Shown piece by piece: positions 1 through 12,900 of a DNA stretch of 64,000 bases (the first letter of the stretch is position 1; each line of letters begins with the position of its first letter). The translations under genes and the position numbers were made by a program. The notes beneath the pieces are model-generated. The model was not told where the DNA came from. It did not search any database and saw only the letters and a list, made by a program, of their open reading frames with translations. The stretch covers positions 10,559,841-10,623,840 of the forward strand of contig OZ022506.1 in NCBI GenBank assembly GCA_963989385.1. The letters run 5' to 3'. This DNA comes from Ctena decussata (Eukaryota; Mollusca; Bivalvia; Lucinida; Lucinidae).

Positions 1-120
1 GGCTTTGCTATCCAGGGTAGCAAACAGCAAGTTAGAAAGCTGTCGTCCTTTGACAAAATGGTAGAAAAACATGGAGGCCTAAAAGTACAGGTTTGTAATT
101 TTATAGGGTAAAGCTCTACA
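1..120. repeat. End of a dispersed repeat (AAAATGGYAGAAAAACATGGAGG)
   Basis: The block around 10-85 (caaacagcaagttagaaa... then ATGGTAGAAAAACATGGAGG) recurs near 23770-23850 and 25945-26000, each time beside the GAATTTGCTCC hairpin MITE. It is the flank of that repeat. From 120 to 558 I see no gene and no other repeat. Confidence 0.5.
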
Positions 121-558
121 ATGTATTTTGACCAGCAAAGTTAAGGAAGTTTGTTACTTAAGTGATTGCAATTTCAGCTCAGTTAAGTTGAAAGTTGATA
201 ATCTGTGAAACTAAGTTTTGAACAAACGCTTGGACGAATTGGGAATTTATGGCCAGGGGAGTGTCTGGCCTAATGTAGTTTTAGCTATTAACAGGCAGTG
301 TATGTCCAATCAAATTTTTCAATTCAGAAGACTGGAAGACAGGAAATCAACGTCTAGTCTACCCTGAGCTGGGGAAAAAATGGTATGGTTATATGAGTAG
401 TTGATTTCAGTGTCGCTAAACATCAATAGAGGCAGCTGCTATATCAGGCCAGTAAAACTTAACATGTGCAGAGCAAATTATTTCTTTTAAAGGTTGACCT
501 ATGAAGAAGGAAGAAGGTTGGCAAAAATGAAATGACAGAGTTGCTTCACCTGAAAGTA

Positions 559-801
559 TATGAGCCGCGACACGACAAAACCAACAATGTGGCTGTGCGC
601 CCAGCGCAGACTCAGATCAACCTGGGCATCAGCCCAGTCTGATTAGACTCTTCGCTAAGGGCTTAAAAGGTAGCTAAGGGTCTTAGCTACCTTTATTCGG
701 ACAGCGAAGTCTCTGATCAGACTGGGCAGATGCCCAGGCTGATCTGAGTCTGCGCTGGGCGCACAGCCACATTGTTGGTTTTGTCGTGTCGCGGCTCATA
801 T
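559..801. mobile_element. Foldback MITE, TGAGCCGCGACAC family, copy 1
   Basis: Near-perfect inverted repeat of about 110 bp per arm: ATATGAGCCGCGACACGAC at the left and its complement at 783-801. Arms carry AACCAACAATGTGG, CCCAGCGCAGACTCAGATC and CTGGGCATC. There is no coding capacity. Related copies lie at 4991-5230, 25441-25660, 29342-29586, 49715-49880 (half) and 59813-60050 (damaged). Confidence 0.85.
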
Positions 802-833
802 CCATTCACCATAAAATTTTGCTAATTCTTCAG

Positions 834-914
834 GTGGTGATATCAAAGAGGCAAATCATACAGCATATGTTCCAGTCAGGAAAAAGAAAATGCCATCCAA
901 CAATGTTTTTAAAT
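834..914 (+). CDS. CWH43: CWH43 exon (first in window)
   Basis: Acceptor TTCTTCAG at 833, donor GTAAGT at 915. The reading frame takes 2 bases to finish a split codon, then 26 codons beginning [12 protein letters not shown] and ending NNVFK, and leaves one T that joins TA of the next exon to make Leu. The phase match with 8739 is the main support; this linker just before the last membrane segment is poorly conserved in the family, so it is less certain than the later exons. A foldback MITE ends 33 bp upstream of the acceptor. Confidence 0.7.
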
Positions 915-3900
915 GTAAGTTAAGCTCCATCAGAGGCTTATCTGTTTTAAGGCTGTATACACCATGTACATATCATATATCTGAAAATTGGAGAGAAAAA
1001 ATGCTTTAAATGACCAAAATAGCAGAATTAGCAAACAGCATAGATCCTGATGAGGTGGCTCGTAGTGAGCTGCCTCATGTAGAACTACACTTTTTATGCC
1101 CCCGAAGGGACTTCGGGTGGCATATTAAAATCGCACCGTCCGTCCGTCAGTCCGTCCGTGCGTCCGTCCGTAACAAATCTTGTCTAAGCCATTTCGGGGG
1201 CGGCATATTAAAATCGCACCGTCCGTCCGTCAGTCCGTCCGTGCGTCCGTCCGTAACAAATCTTGTCTAAGCCATAACTTAAAAACTACTGAAGCAAATT
1301 TGATGAAACTTCACAGAAAGATAGAGCACATTGAGAAGGTGTGTCGCGCACAAGAGTTTGGTTCCTACGCCCAAGGTCAAGGTCACAATTGGGTCAAAGG
1401 TCAAATCATGTCTTAAATCGTGTCTCAGCTATAACTTATAAACTACTGAAGCAAATTTGATGAAACTTCACAGAAAGATAGAGCACAATAAGAAGGTGTG
1501 TCATGCACAAGAGTTTGGTTCCCACACCCAAGGTCAAGGTCACTGTCTGGGGTTAGAGGTCAAATAGTGTCTCTGCGATTACTTTAAAACTACATGACTG
1601 AATTTCATCAAATTTCACAGAAATTTAAAGAGTAATGAGAAGATTTATCACATATAATATCCATATTCCCAAACCCAAGGTCAAGGTCACTGTCGGGGCT
1701 TAGAGGTCAAATAATGTCTCTGTGATTACTTTAAAACTACATAACTGAATTTCATCAAATTTCACGGAAATACAAAGTATAATGAGAAGGTTTGTCACAC
1801 ATAATATTTATATTCCCAAACCCAAGGTCAAGGTCACAATCTGGGGTCAGATGTCAAATCATGTCTCAACAATTGCTCATAAATGTACCGAAGCAAATTT
1901 CCTTAAACCTCACAGAAAGATGAAGCTTTATGAGAAGGTAAGACACACACAAGATATAGGCTTTCACACCCAAGTTCAAGGTCACAGTCTGACGGTCAAA
2001 GGTCGTTTTTCCCCAATTACTAAAAAGACTTCTTAAGCAAACTGTATTAAACTTCCTGAAATGGTAATACATAATGAGATGGTATGTCACAAATAAAATT
2101 TAGGTTCCTGTTCCAAAGGTCAGGGTCATAATCAGGGCACATAGGTCAGATTATATCTCCATACTGACTAGAGACTGCTGAAGTGAATTTCATCAAACTT
2201 CACAGAAAGGTAAAGCATGATAAAAAGGCATCTCACTTGCAAGATATGGGCTGCCTTGCCCAAGTTCAAGGTCACAATCAGGGTCAAAAGTCAGTTTAAG
2301 GGGCCTTCGGGGGCATCTGTTACATACTGTAACATTTCTTGTTGCCATCTTGTTTTGAATCCTCAATATGATATAGCTTGGAAAAAAAATATTTTGAAAT
2401 TTTGCAGACGTAAATTTTGTTGTCTGCTTTTTGGCACTTAAAGCGAAACAGGTGGATATCTGTCTGGGAAGGTTTATCACTGTGTCCATTCGTGTACGCC
2501 TATAAATGCGAGTTGGAGCAGTGTACGCCGAGTTAGAACACATTCAGAGAATGCTGGCGGACAAGAGGTAAGTGTTTGCCATGTGTTTTAACAGCTAACT
2601 AACGTTTATGTCCCTCTCTTCTTCGCAGTTTGCGTCTTAGACATCATCGACAACCGCAGGTAAATTTTCAATGCACCACCTCTTGTAATAACACAAGAAA
2701 CATCGGAAATGCTTGCAAAACATGTCAAAATATTTGCTACTGGTCTTAAATTGTACTCAATATACGCAAACACTGTCTTCATTTACCAAAATTATAAAAT
2801 GGAATAAGAAATGACCCAATTGTGACCATCAGAGCGAAGCCACAAAATGCTGATCGTAAAACTGAGAGAGCTGTTTGTAAGTGTTTGCACCAGGGGTGTC
2901 GCCAAAGTACACGCCGAGTTGCAGCACCTGTGCATGCCGAGTTTAATCATTGTTGACATAAGGGTGTACCACGAGTTAGAGTATATTAATGTCAAGTTCA
3001 AAGACTAATGACCAAACATGTACCATGCTCTGCATTTATGAGCCTTATCTGACCTGGCAAAAATAAAAGATTTTGTATTTATTTAAAGGAAGTGCATCTG
3101 AACGCTCTTCCACTGATAGAGTTACCGGTAATTATGAAGCCACATTTTGCGTTTAAGTACAGAAATAATACGAAAAAAAAAAAATAAATAAATAAACTGT
3201 TCCTGAAGAAAATTTCGATGCATCCTAGCTAAAACAAGCAAGCGCCAATCATTAACGCTGACTAAACTGCGAGTGTAAAGGTTGCGTATCACAAAGTGCT
3301 AAAGCAGTCTGTCCATAGTTATAAGCTTTATACCCTTAACCACACGCACAGGCTGATAAGTATGTTATAAGCTGCAGTCCCTTTTGACACAACTCAATAA
3401 AAATATCGGTATCCAACACTTTAGCACCCCACCGCCACACCCTGTGTAGCGCTCTGTATAGTGGATAATCTGATAACAGCCCTCCATATGCTTGCAACAT
3501 AATTTTATCTGCGAGACTGTTTCCTATTTAACATATTTATCTCCTGTGCCCTTGCAGCCATACGACAAGGCTACAAGTGCAATCCCGATGAATGGCAGCA
3601 CAGGAGAATGGTTGAGAAAAACAGTTGGAGTAAGACAAGGATGTCTTCTGTCACCCACCCGCTTCAACATTTTTCTCGAATGTATCATGTCTGATGCGCT
3701 GGAAGAACATGACGGAAAGGTTAGCATAGGGGGGGGGGGGGGGGGCAAAATATTACCAATCTGCGGTTTGCCGATGACATAGATGCTCTAGCTGAGGAAG
3801 AGCAGGAATTAGAAGCCTTAGTTGAAAGTATCGACCAAACATGCACAAGGTATAAGATGGAGATTAGTGCTGAGAAGTCCAAACTGATGACAAACAGTGC

Positions 3901-6900
3901 AGTTGGCATCCAGAGGGAGATCAAGGTAAGAGGACAAAAGCTGGGTACTGTTACAAGCTTCAAATACCTTGGAGCAGTTATCTCAGATGATGGCTCAAAA
4001 CAGGAGGTTCTCTCAAGGATTGCACAAGCCACTTCAGCTCTTACCAAGCTGAAACCAAGTTGGGAAGATAACAACATATCTCTTGGATCAAAGGTGACAC
4101 TTTTGCACTCCTTTGTCATTTCCATATATCTGCATACCTGTGAATCATGGACCTTTACAGCAGAGCTAGAGAAAAGAACGCAGGCCTTTGAGATGAGATG
4201 CTACCGAAGGTTACTGAACATTTCGTACAAGGACCATATAACTTATGAGGAGCTTCGCAGAAAGATCCATGTAGCCATTGGAGACTATGATGAATTCCTG
4301 ACGCTGGTCAAGAAATGGAAACTAAGGTGGTTTGGCCACGTCTCAAGGTCTTCTGGCTTAGCAAAGATGATTTTACAGGACACAGTGAAAGGAAAAAGAA
4401 GAAGAGGTAGAATGAAGAAGAGGTGGGAAGACAATATTAAAGAGTGGACAAAGATGGATTTTGCCAGCTCAACTAGGGCAGCTGAAAACAAAACAAGGTG
4501 GAAGGGGATTGTTTCGAAGTCATCTGTGGTTCCCCCAACGACCTAGCGAGGTTATGGGATAGAATAGAACTGATCTCCTGTGCAGACGTAGGGACAATTA
4601 CATTCTACGAAAATTGGGACGGACACGAAAATAACAGAAAAAGGCAACTAGATTTTTTCTAGGGTTGCTTTTGAAGAATTGAGGGATCAGAGTGGCCCGA
4701 CCTGGAGTAAAGCAAAGTAAGCGTACAGGGGCGGATGCAGGAATTTTGGATAGGGGGTTCAAATTAGCTGGTGAGGGGGTTCGATTTGCGCAGTTCGACC
4801 AATTTTGGCTGAAATTCCCCATGAATATGAAATAATTTAGGCTAATGAGGGGGTTCGTTTGAACCCCCCGAACCCCCTCTGGATCCGCCACTGGCGTAGA
4901 ACTATTGCGTATCTACCCATCTGATTTAGAGAAGCGTACAGAGTAATGCGTCTGCCAATAAAGAGCAACTGAGAGTGAGTTCAAAGCTATTTGAGCCGCG
5001 ACACGAGAAAACCAACAAAGTGGTCGTGCGCTCAGGGCAGACTCAGATCAGCCTGGGCATCCAACAAGTTTGATCAGACTCTTCGCTAAGCGCTTAAACG
5101 GTAGCTAAGAGTCTAAGCTAGCTCCATGTGGACAGCGAAGACTCTGATCAGACTGGGCGGATGCCCAGGCTGATCTGAGTCTGCGTTGGGCGCACAACCA
5201 CATTGTTGGTTTTGTCGCGTCGCTGCTCATTTCAATCAGAAAAGAGTCTTACAAAAGAGTCAATAAATCATATTTGTTTTCCTTAGATATCAGTAACTTT
5301 CATTTTCTTTAGAAAATGATTCTTTGCTTGGGTGAATGAATACACTTTCAGGGGAAGCAATCTGTCATTTTCGTTCTTTGCGCCCTTCTAAATTCTGGAA
5401 GAGAAGAATTGCTGCCCAAGCAGCAAATGCCTTCCTTTAAGAGAAGAGCCCCGTTTTGGAAGTTTTTTTTAATGAGGAAGTCAGTACATATGTTTCCTTT
5501 TGTACTCTTTTGGAATGAGTTTAAAATGTAAAGACTGGAATTTACTTTTCCCACTGTCAACAGATAAAGTGAATCTTCAAACTGAAAGTTCATCTGTCCA
5601 ATGGTATAAGCAACAGTGATCTAATAGCTCTTGCAAAGAAAATGTTCTGAATGAACAGTAAAAACATTGGCAGGCAAACTCATCATATCTGGAAGACAAA
5701 CAAAATGTTGATGCTTAATTATTTACAATATTCTCAATCATTCTTTTGAATTTACTAATAGAATGATTTTTCATACTAGCAATCGGACAGCCAACAACAA
5801 CTGACTGACTTTGGTATTTTAGACACTATAAGTACGAAGCAATATCAATAAATGCTCAGCTAGACAGTTGCAACTAAATTTAATGCCATTTTAAAAAAAA
5901 ATCACTAAGAGCAGTACTTTATTCCAACTAGGCGTACACCATTTTTGACAAAAAAGCTTAAACTCGGCGTACATGGGTTCTCCAACTCGCCGTATTTTCG
6001 TTAATTATGTATTTGCAACTCGGCGTGCACTTCAAACCATTACAGCCTGCCTACAAATGATTTCTATATTCAAAGCAGACAGGATTTGACCGATTCATCT
6101 ATTACAATAGCTTCAATATATATTTGCCTAGCTAATAAGGAACCTATCAATCAAAAGATACATGTATTTGTAAAGAAATACTGAATTCTTTTTCAGTAAA
6201 GAATGTACAGATTTGGTTAAATATTCTGTAAATCGAATATTGCATTCACGTGAAACTATATCAGTCTGAAAGCTTATTCGGTTAAGGATACACCTGTGCT
6301 AGTTTATTACATTTAGATGACGAAAATGCCCTGATAAATGAACATACTTTTAAGCCATGATGACATTTCCGAGACGTGTTTTCTTCTAACTCGGCGTACA
6401 CTGCTCCAACTCGCATTTATAGGCATACACGAATGGACACAGTGTTTATATGTGATTGGGGATTTGAGTCTTATATCACAGATCAAGGCCGTCGAGGCGC
6501 TGCGGCCGGTGCGGCCATGGCCGCCCCAAATTTTTGGCCAGAAAAGCTGAACATGCCAAAAAAAAAAAAAAAACGGCAAGGAAAAAACTAAAAATAAGAA
6601 GAAAAAAAAAAACGAGGGAAAAATCTCCTGGAACCGTGTTTCTCAAAGCTTTGACATCAGCGCCTGTAGTGTATCAGGATAAACTGGACTTTGTTGTGGA
6701 CGTCTGTCGCAAAGACTTTCAAAAAATCAATCTTAAGGTGCAACTTGACGAAACTGTCAATTCAGCATATAACAGACTGGGAGCGGAACCTACACTGTCT
6801 GGTGTGTTTGAATTTTTTCAAGGACGATCAAAACCTATGAGATGTATGTACTCTGAGGTTATTACATTGGTAAAACTTATACTTGTGATGCCAGCTACTA

Positions 6901-9900
6901 ACACTACGACTGAACGGACATTTTATGCTCTACGTAGTGTGAAATCGTAACTGAGAACTGCCATGACGCAAGCTCGTCTCTTAAATTATGCTATTACATG
7001 TACATAGGGATGGCACTGATTAGCTGGATATATCGTGTGTGGCAAATGACTTGTAATGTCTTTATCCCACATGACTTGTGATGTCTTTTTCCCACATGAT
7101 CTCTTGGGTGGGATCTGGGACTGAAATGTGTCAGTTCCTGAGAATTTTAATATTATTTACTTTTGTATCAGGAATGGAAAGACGGGCGACCATTTCTGGG
7201 AAATTTTAATCAATAGTGTTTTATCTTTCGGGGATAATTATAATAGCTGACATTTACAAATACAGGACACCATGTGAACTTTCCAACAGGACTGGACGTA
7301 TGGGTCCACTGTCATTTTTGGGCATAGCTACATGTATTTGGATTATCTCTCACTCTCTCTTTTTTATCAGAGATGCCTGTGTGACGTGCAAATGACCACA
7401 AACAGGGTCACGTTAGTCTTTTTACAGACTAACAAAAGCATTAAGAAAGCAAAAAAAAAAAATATTCAGCATGTTTTATCAATACATAAAGCTGATTCAG
7501 AATGCTACAAAAGGGCTGATAATTTAAATCAGAATGAAATGGCTCTCTTTCTGCTTGCATTTGTCAAAACGGTTTCTATGACAGTCATAGAGGTTAACGG
7601 GGCATCAAGTAAAGAGGTCCATGTAATAAAAAGCCAAACTAGCTTCATTGCAATTCAAATAGACAAAACTGGCTTCAGATCGCATCAGAGAGCATCTAAT
7701 TTTCAATTTTTCCCCGGGGGAGCATGCCCCCGGACCCCACTAGCTTAGCTTCGCGACTTTGTTGCTCGCCATGGGCCGCACCAAACAGAATTTCCTTCCG
7801 ACGGGCCTGCAGATGCTATTAAAATGAAATCCCACAAAGTTTTTTTTCTAGTCTGCAACTAGCAGCAGTGAGGTAGTATTTTCAGGCCTTGGCGAAAAGT
7901 CCTTCAAGTTTTCTGGTTACTCTGTGAGTATTATAGACATGTCTGTGTGACATGGCCTGATCAGGCATGACACAATTGTCTGCAGAAATCTTGATATGCT
8001 CCAGAATTGGCATTTCTGAAAAATCGTTTTACAATTTTAGAAAGAATAAACTGTGTTATACCTGTTATTTTGAACTGAATATTTCTTCTGCATCTGCAAA
8101 TTTCTTTCACACATTGTGAAAGCAGAGCTCCGGATGAGACAGGTATTGATGATACTTCGATAATTTTTTCTTTTTTTCTCAATGAAAGCATATATTGTGA
8201 CCTCTCATTGGAACCGTCTTTGCAAGACGGTTCTAATGAGGGGTCACAATATATGCTTTTATGGACCAGTATGGAAAATTATGCCTAAATTATTCCTGTT
8301 ACCCCTTATCTAGGGCTGGGACAGGTAGAGATTTTGTACCCGAGTCACTTTTATCCGCAGGTACCCGAGTACCCGTTACCATGACATTTTAGCATATTCA
8401 CAGTAGAAAGTATACGTTTATAGTGCTCAGAAATTAAGTTAGATATCTGACATTTGCACACGTGTGCATGGGAAGAGAATGAAAATGTAGAAATGTCTCA
8501 TATAATACACCAAAACTGCAGTTTATACAAGGCGGTCACACTAAACCTTGCTCTATTTGCTTTGAATTTTATTGAATGGAATTTTTATACACTACATAAT
8601 AATAAGCATTCGGGTAACAGGTAGTAAATTTGTACCCGGGTAATTGCTTTAACCAATTCAACTTCGGGTACCCGGGTACTCGTCCCAGCCCTACCTTTAT
8701 TTGGAGCACTGATTAAGTATGTATATTACTCCTTGTAGTATTGGTGTTGTTCCTGTGTGTTGGTTTGCTAGGGTTTGGGGCCAGATATAACCCTCATAGA
8801 TATGATCACCCAGCTAAGGTAAGCACTGTAATTCACAACAAAAATATTGAAATTTTACTGAGATAATTCAGAGATAATTTTCCCTAATTTTCAATGAAAG
8901 CATAGGTTGTGATATAATTTTTCTTAATTTTCAGTGAAAACAAATGTTGTGACCCCTCATAAGAACCGTCTCAGCAAGACGGTTCTAAAAAGGGGTCACA
9001 ACATATGTTTTTATGGAGTAATAAGGAAGATTATCCATAAAATATCCTTGTTACCTCTTCTTATCTGGAGCACTGCCCATTAGGAATGAAATTTTCTAGC
9101 TGTGAAGGATCTTAAACAATCCTAGTCTTAAATAAAGTGATATCAAAGTCGTTTAACCATTTCAATTTTAAGTAACTGAAAGAAAATAGACATCTAGGAT
9201 TTTGACAGTCAGTCATTTAGAATAAGGGTATTTGACTAACAAACAGTGTAGATCCATAGGAGTGGTTTCAATAACATCTGACCCAGCTCAGTGAACAGTG
9301 TTTTTCTTATTCTGTCTGTCTGGTTCAACTATTTTTCAGAGCTCTAGATAAGAGGGGTACTTGATGATAATTGAGGGATAAATTTTTTTATTTCTCTTTG
9401 AAACCATATGTTGTGACCTCTCATCTGAAACGTCTCGTCGAGATGGTTCAGTTGAGGGGTCACAACATATGTTTTTATCCAGAATTAACAAAAATTATCT
9501 CTAATTATCACCAAATACTCCCTCTTATATAGAACTCTGATTTTTGATCACCTATTTGCCTTGATCTTCACAGACAGTACCAAAACAGCTGACATCTGCC
9601 ATTTGGACCTACCACTTTGGCTATGACAACAAAGGATGGCCAAGTCTGGAGAGGACCGCCACACTGCTAAATGATACAGGTTAGTTAAGTTCAGGGCCTG
9701 GTTGTTCAAAACTAACAATGTCGTTAGTTAACATTTCGTTAAAATTTAAAACGTTAATCCCTCAAATATCCCAATATTTTTTGTTGAAAAAACGTTAGAA
9801 GCTTTTGCAAAAGCTTCTCACATTTTTTCAACCAAAAATATCAGTGTATTTGATTATAAGGTCATAAAACACTTAACAAGTTTAGCTCTTAATGAGCTTG

Positions 9901-12900
9901 TTAGGCTAACAATGCTTTGAACAACTGGGCCCTAGTCACAAAATATTGGGTGGCCAAGCAATGGAATGCAGAATACAATTTATAGTTCCGAAAACCCAGG
10001 CATACATAACCATTAACTGTATTAAAGGTAAAACCACAGACGTATGTTAAACATTTAACATGTGCGATTTTGTTTGTGAGACTATGTCACATGCTAAGTT
10101 GTTGTTGCATCGGTCAGTTATACACTATCAGGTGACTTTAAGTGGCATTCTGGGTGTGGCTCGGAACTGTGTATATTGTGAGATAGAATTCTTCAGTGAA
10201 ATTTATATATTAGTGGCATTAAAGTTCTGTTTTAAAGTTAGTTTGATATTTCCTTATACTTCTGAAATCTTTTGGCACCATTGTGGCCCAGATGCGACTG
10301 CTAGGCAGAGAGCCATTGTCGCTTTAATGCGAACGGCTTAGTTCCATTATTTATCTCCATTTTACGACATTACCAAGGGAAGTAATTCAAAGACTATGAC
10401 CAAATTATGGCAAACAAAAAACAAAGATTTTTTCCTGAGGAAAACACAATTTGCCTGTTTTTGATGAAATTTAGAGACTTTCAAGGGTTTTATTTAGGGG
10501 CAATCCGGGTAAGTACGGACAGTTTTTGCACTGGGGCGCTTTGCTGTTGCACCCCTTCGGCTAAGTGAGCGCTCCAGATACACCCCTGATTGATTAAATT
10601 CGGCAAAACACTTCTTCGGACTTTATCGTTCCAGTCATAAGGTAATGCCTAGCCAAATTCTCACAAAAGGAGTTAAAAGTGATAAGGGTGAAATGGGTAA
10701 AGTACGGACAGGGTATGGAAAGTACGGACACCTATGTTCTAAAGTTCGGACACCTTGAAATTCATCTAAAATCAAATATATCTCCTGTTCAATGTTTAAA
10801 ATTACAATTGAAAAATAGATTTATCAAAGACAAACACATGTTTTAAAGGTGTTTTGAAGGCCCAAGAGGTAACTGGCCACCCTCGCAACTCAGTCCCCGC
10901 TACCCACCCCGACACACATATTTATATTTTTTTGACGAAGTTGAACTCTATTAAGTTCATATCCTTACATTTTCATGTCTGTTCTGTATGTTAAATACTC
11001 CATGAATTCATGTTGAATATAAATATGAAATAAGTATCTCATACCTTCAAATCTAAAACTTTTTTTTTCTTCTTCTTCTTTTTTATGCCCCCAATTTCGG
11101 AGAAATTGTGGGGGCATATTGGTTTGGGCCTGTCCGTCTGTCTGTCTGTCCGTCTGTCCTCTATCTATAACTCAAGAACCGTAAGAGCTAGGAGCTTTAA
11201 ACTTTATACACATGATCAGTATGAAAAATAAGCGAACACGTGTTTTTTCTTTTTTCCGCAGGTCACATATTTCAAGAGTTATGCCCCTTTTTCGACTTAG
11301 CCTGTGGAACCTTGTGAACAAAATATCTCAAGAACCCCTGATGCTAGGATCATGAGGTTTTGCAGGATGAGAATGCCCAAGGTGTAGATGACTTGATTAA
11401 CTTTTGAAACAAATTCGTGATTTTTTGACCGAGTTATGCCCCTTTTTCGACTTAGTGCATTGTAAGCCTATGGAACCTTGTGGACAAAATATCTCAAGAA
11501 CCCCTGAAGCTAGGAGCATGATTTTTTGCAGGAAGATACTGCCTGTGGTGTAGATGACCTGATTAACTTTTGAAAATATTTCGATAATTTTTGATCGAGT
11601 TATTCCCCTTTTTCGACTTAGTGCATTGAGGCCTATGGTACAAAGGTACCCTTACATATAGTCAAGAACAATAAGAGCTAGGAACTTGAAACTTTATACA
11701 CATGATCAGTATGGAAAATAAGCAGACCCATATTTTTTTATGCCCCCAACTTCGGAGAAGTTGAGGGGGCATATTGGTTTGGGCCTGTCCGTCTGTCCGT
11801 CCGTCCGTCAGTCCGTCCGTAACGCTTTTTGGCAGCTGGGAAACTCAAGAACTGCTTTTGCAAGGATCTTGAAATTTTATGTGTGGCACATACATGAAAA
11901 ATTAGCGCACCCGTATTTTTTCTTTTTTCCGCCGGTCACATATTTTCAGAGTTGTGCCCCTTTTTCGACTTAGTCTATGGAACCTTGTGAACAAAATATA
12001 TCGAGAACCCCTGATGCTAGGATCATGATTTTTTGCAGGATGACATTGCTCAAGGTGTAGATAACTTTTGAAAAAAAAACGTGAATTTTTGACCGAGTTA
12101 TGCCCCTTTTTCGACTTAGTGCATTGTAAGCCTTTGGAACCTTGTGAACAAAATATCTCAAGAATCCCTGATGTTAGGATCATGATCTTTTGCAGGATGG
12201 CATCGCCCAAGGTGTAGATGACCTGATTAGTTTTTGAAAAAAAATCGTGAATTTTTGGCCGAGTTATGCCCCTTTTTAAACTTAGTGCATTGTAAGCCAT
12301 GGAACCTTGTGAACAATATATCTTGAGAACCCCTGATGCTAGGATCATGATTTTTTGCAGGCAGACATTGCCTATGGCGTAGATGACCTGATTAACTTTT
12401 GAAAAAAAATTGTGAATTTTTGACCAAGGTATGCCCCATTTTTGACTTAGTGCATTGTAAGCCTATGGAACCTTGTGAACAAAATGTCTCGAGAATCCCT
12501 GATGCTAGGATCATGATCTTTTGCAGGATGACATTGCCCAAGGTGTAGATGACCTGATTAGTTTTTGAAAAAAAATCGTGTATTTTTGACCGAGTTATGC
12601 CCCTTTTTAGACTTAGTGCATTGTAGGCCTATCGGACCTTGTGAACAAAATATCTTGAGAACCCCTGATGCTAGGATCATGTTTTATTGCAGGCAGACAC
12701 GGCCTAAGGCGTAGATGACCTGATTAACTTTTGAAAAAACATTGGTTAATTTTTATGCCCCCAACTTCAGAGAAGTTGAGGGGGGGCATATTGGTTTGGG
12801 CATGTCCGTCTGTCTGTCCGTCCGTAATGCTTTTTGGCAGCTGGGAAACTCAAGAACTGCTTTTGCTAGGATCTTGAAATTTTATGTGTGGCATGTGCAT

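Larger units (their letters stand above)
2478..6444. mobile_element. Putative DNA transposon with AACTCGGCGTACAC subterminal repeats
   Basis: About 62 bp at 2478-2539 (CACTGTGTCCATTCGTGTAC..., GTGTACGCCGAGTTAGAAC) reappear inverted at 6385-6444. Further copies of the short motif lie just inside: near 2910-2985 on the left and 5930-6033 on the right. The interior has no recognisable transposase and contains a LINE fragment, a hAT MITE and a foldback MITE as later insertions. The outer borders and superfamily are unresolved; the inverted pair could also be two separate insertions. Confidence 0.45.

Noticed and set aside
1010..1416. Open frames rich in PSVRPSVR
   Set aside because: They are translations of the CCGT tract of a non-coding element.
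2193..2543. Minus-strand 116-codon frame with [12 protein letters not shown]
   Set aside because: It arises from the AACTCGGCGTAC inverted arm; the same words appear in the other arm at 6376.
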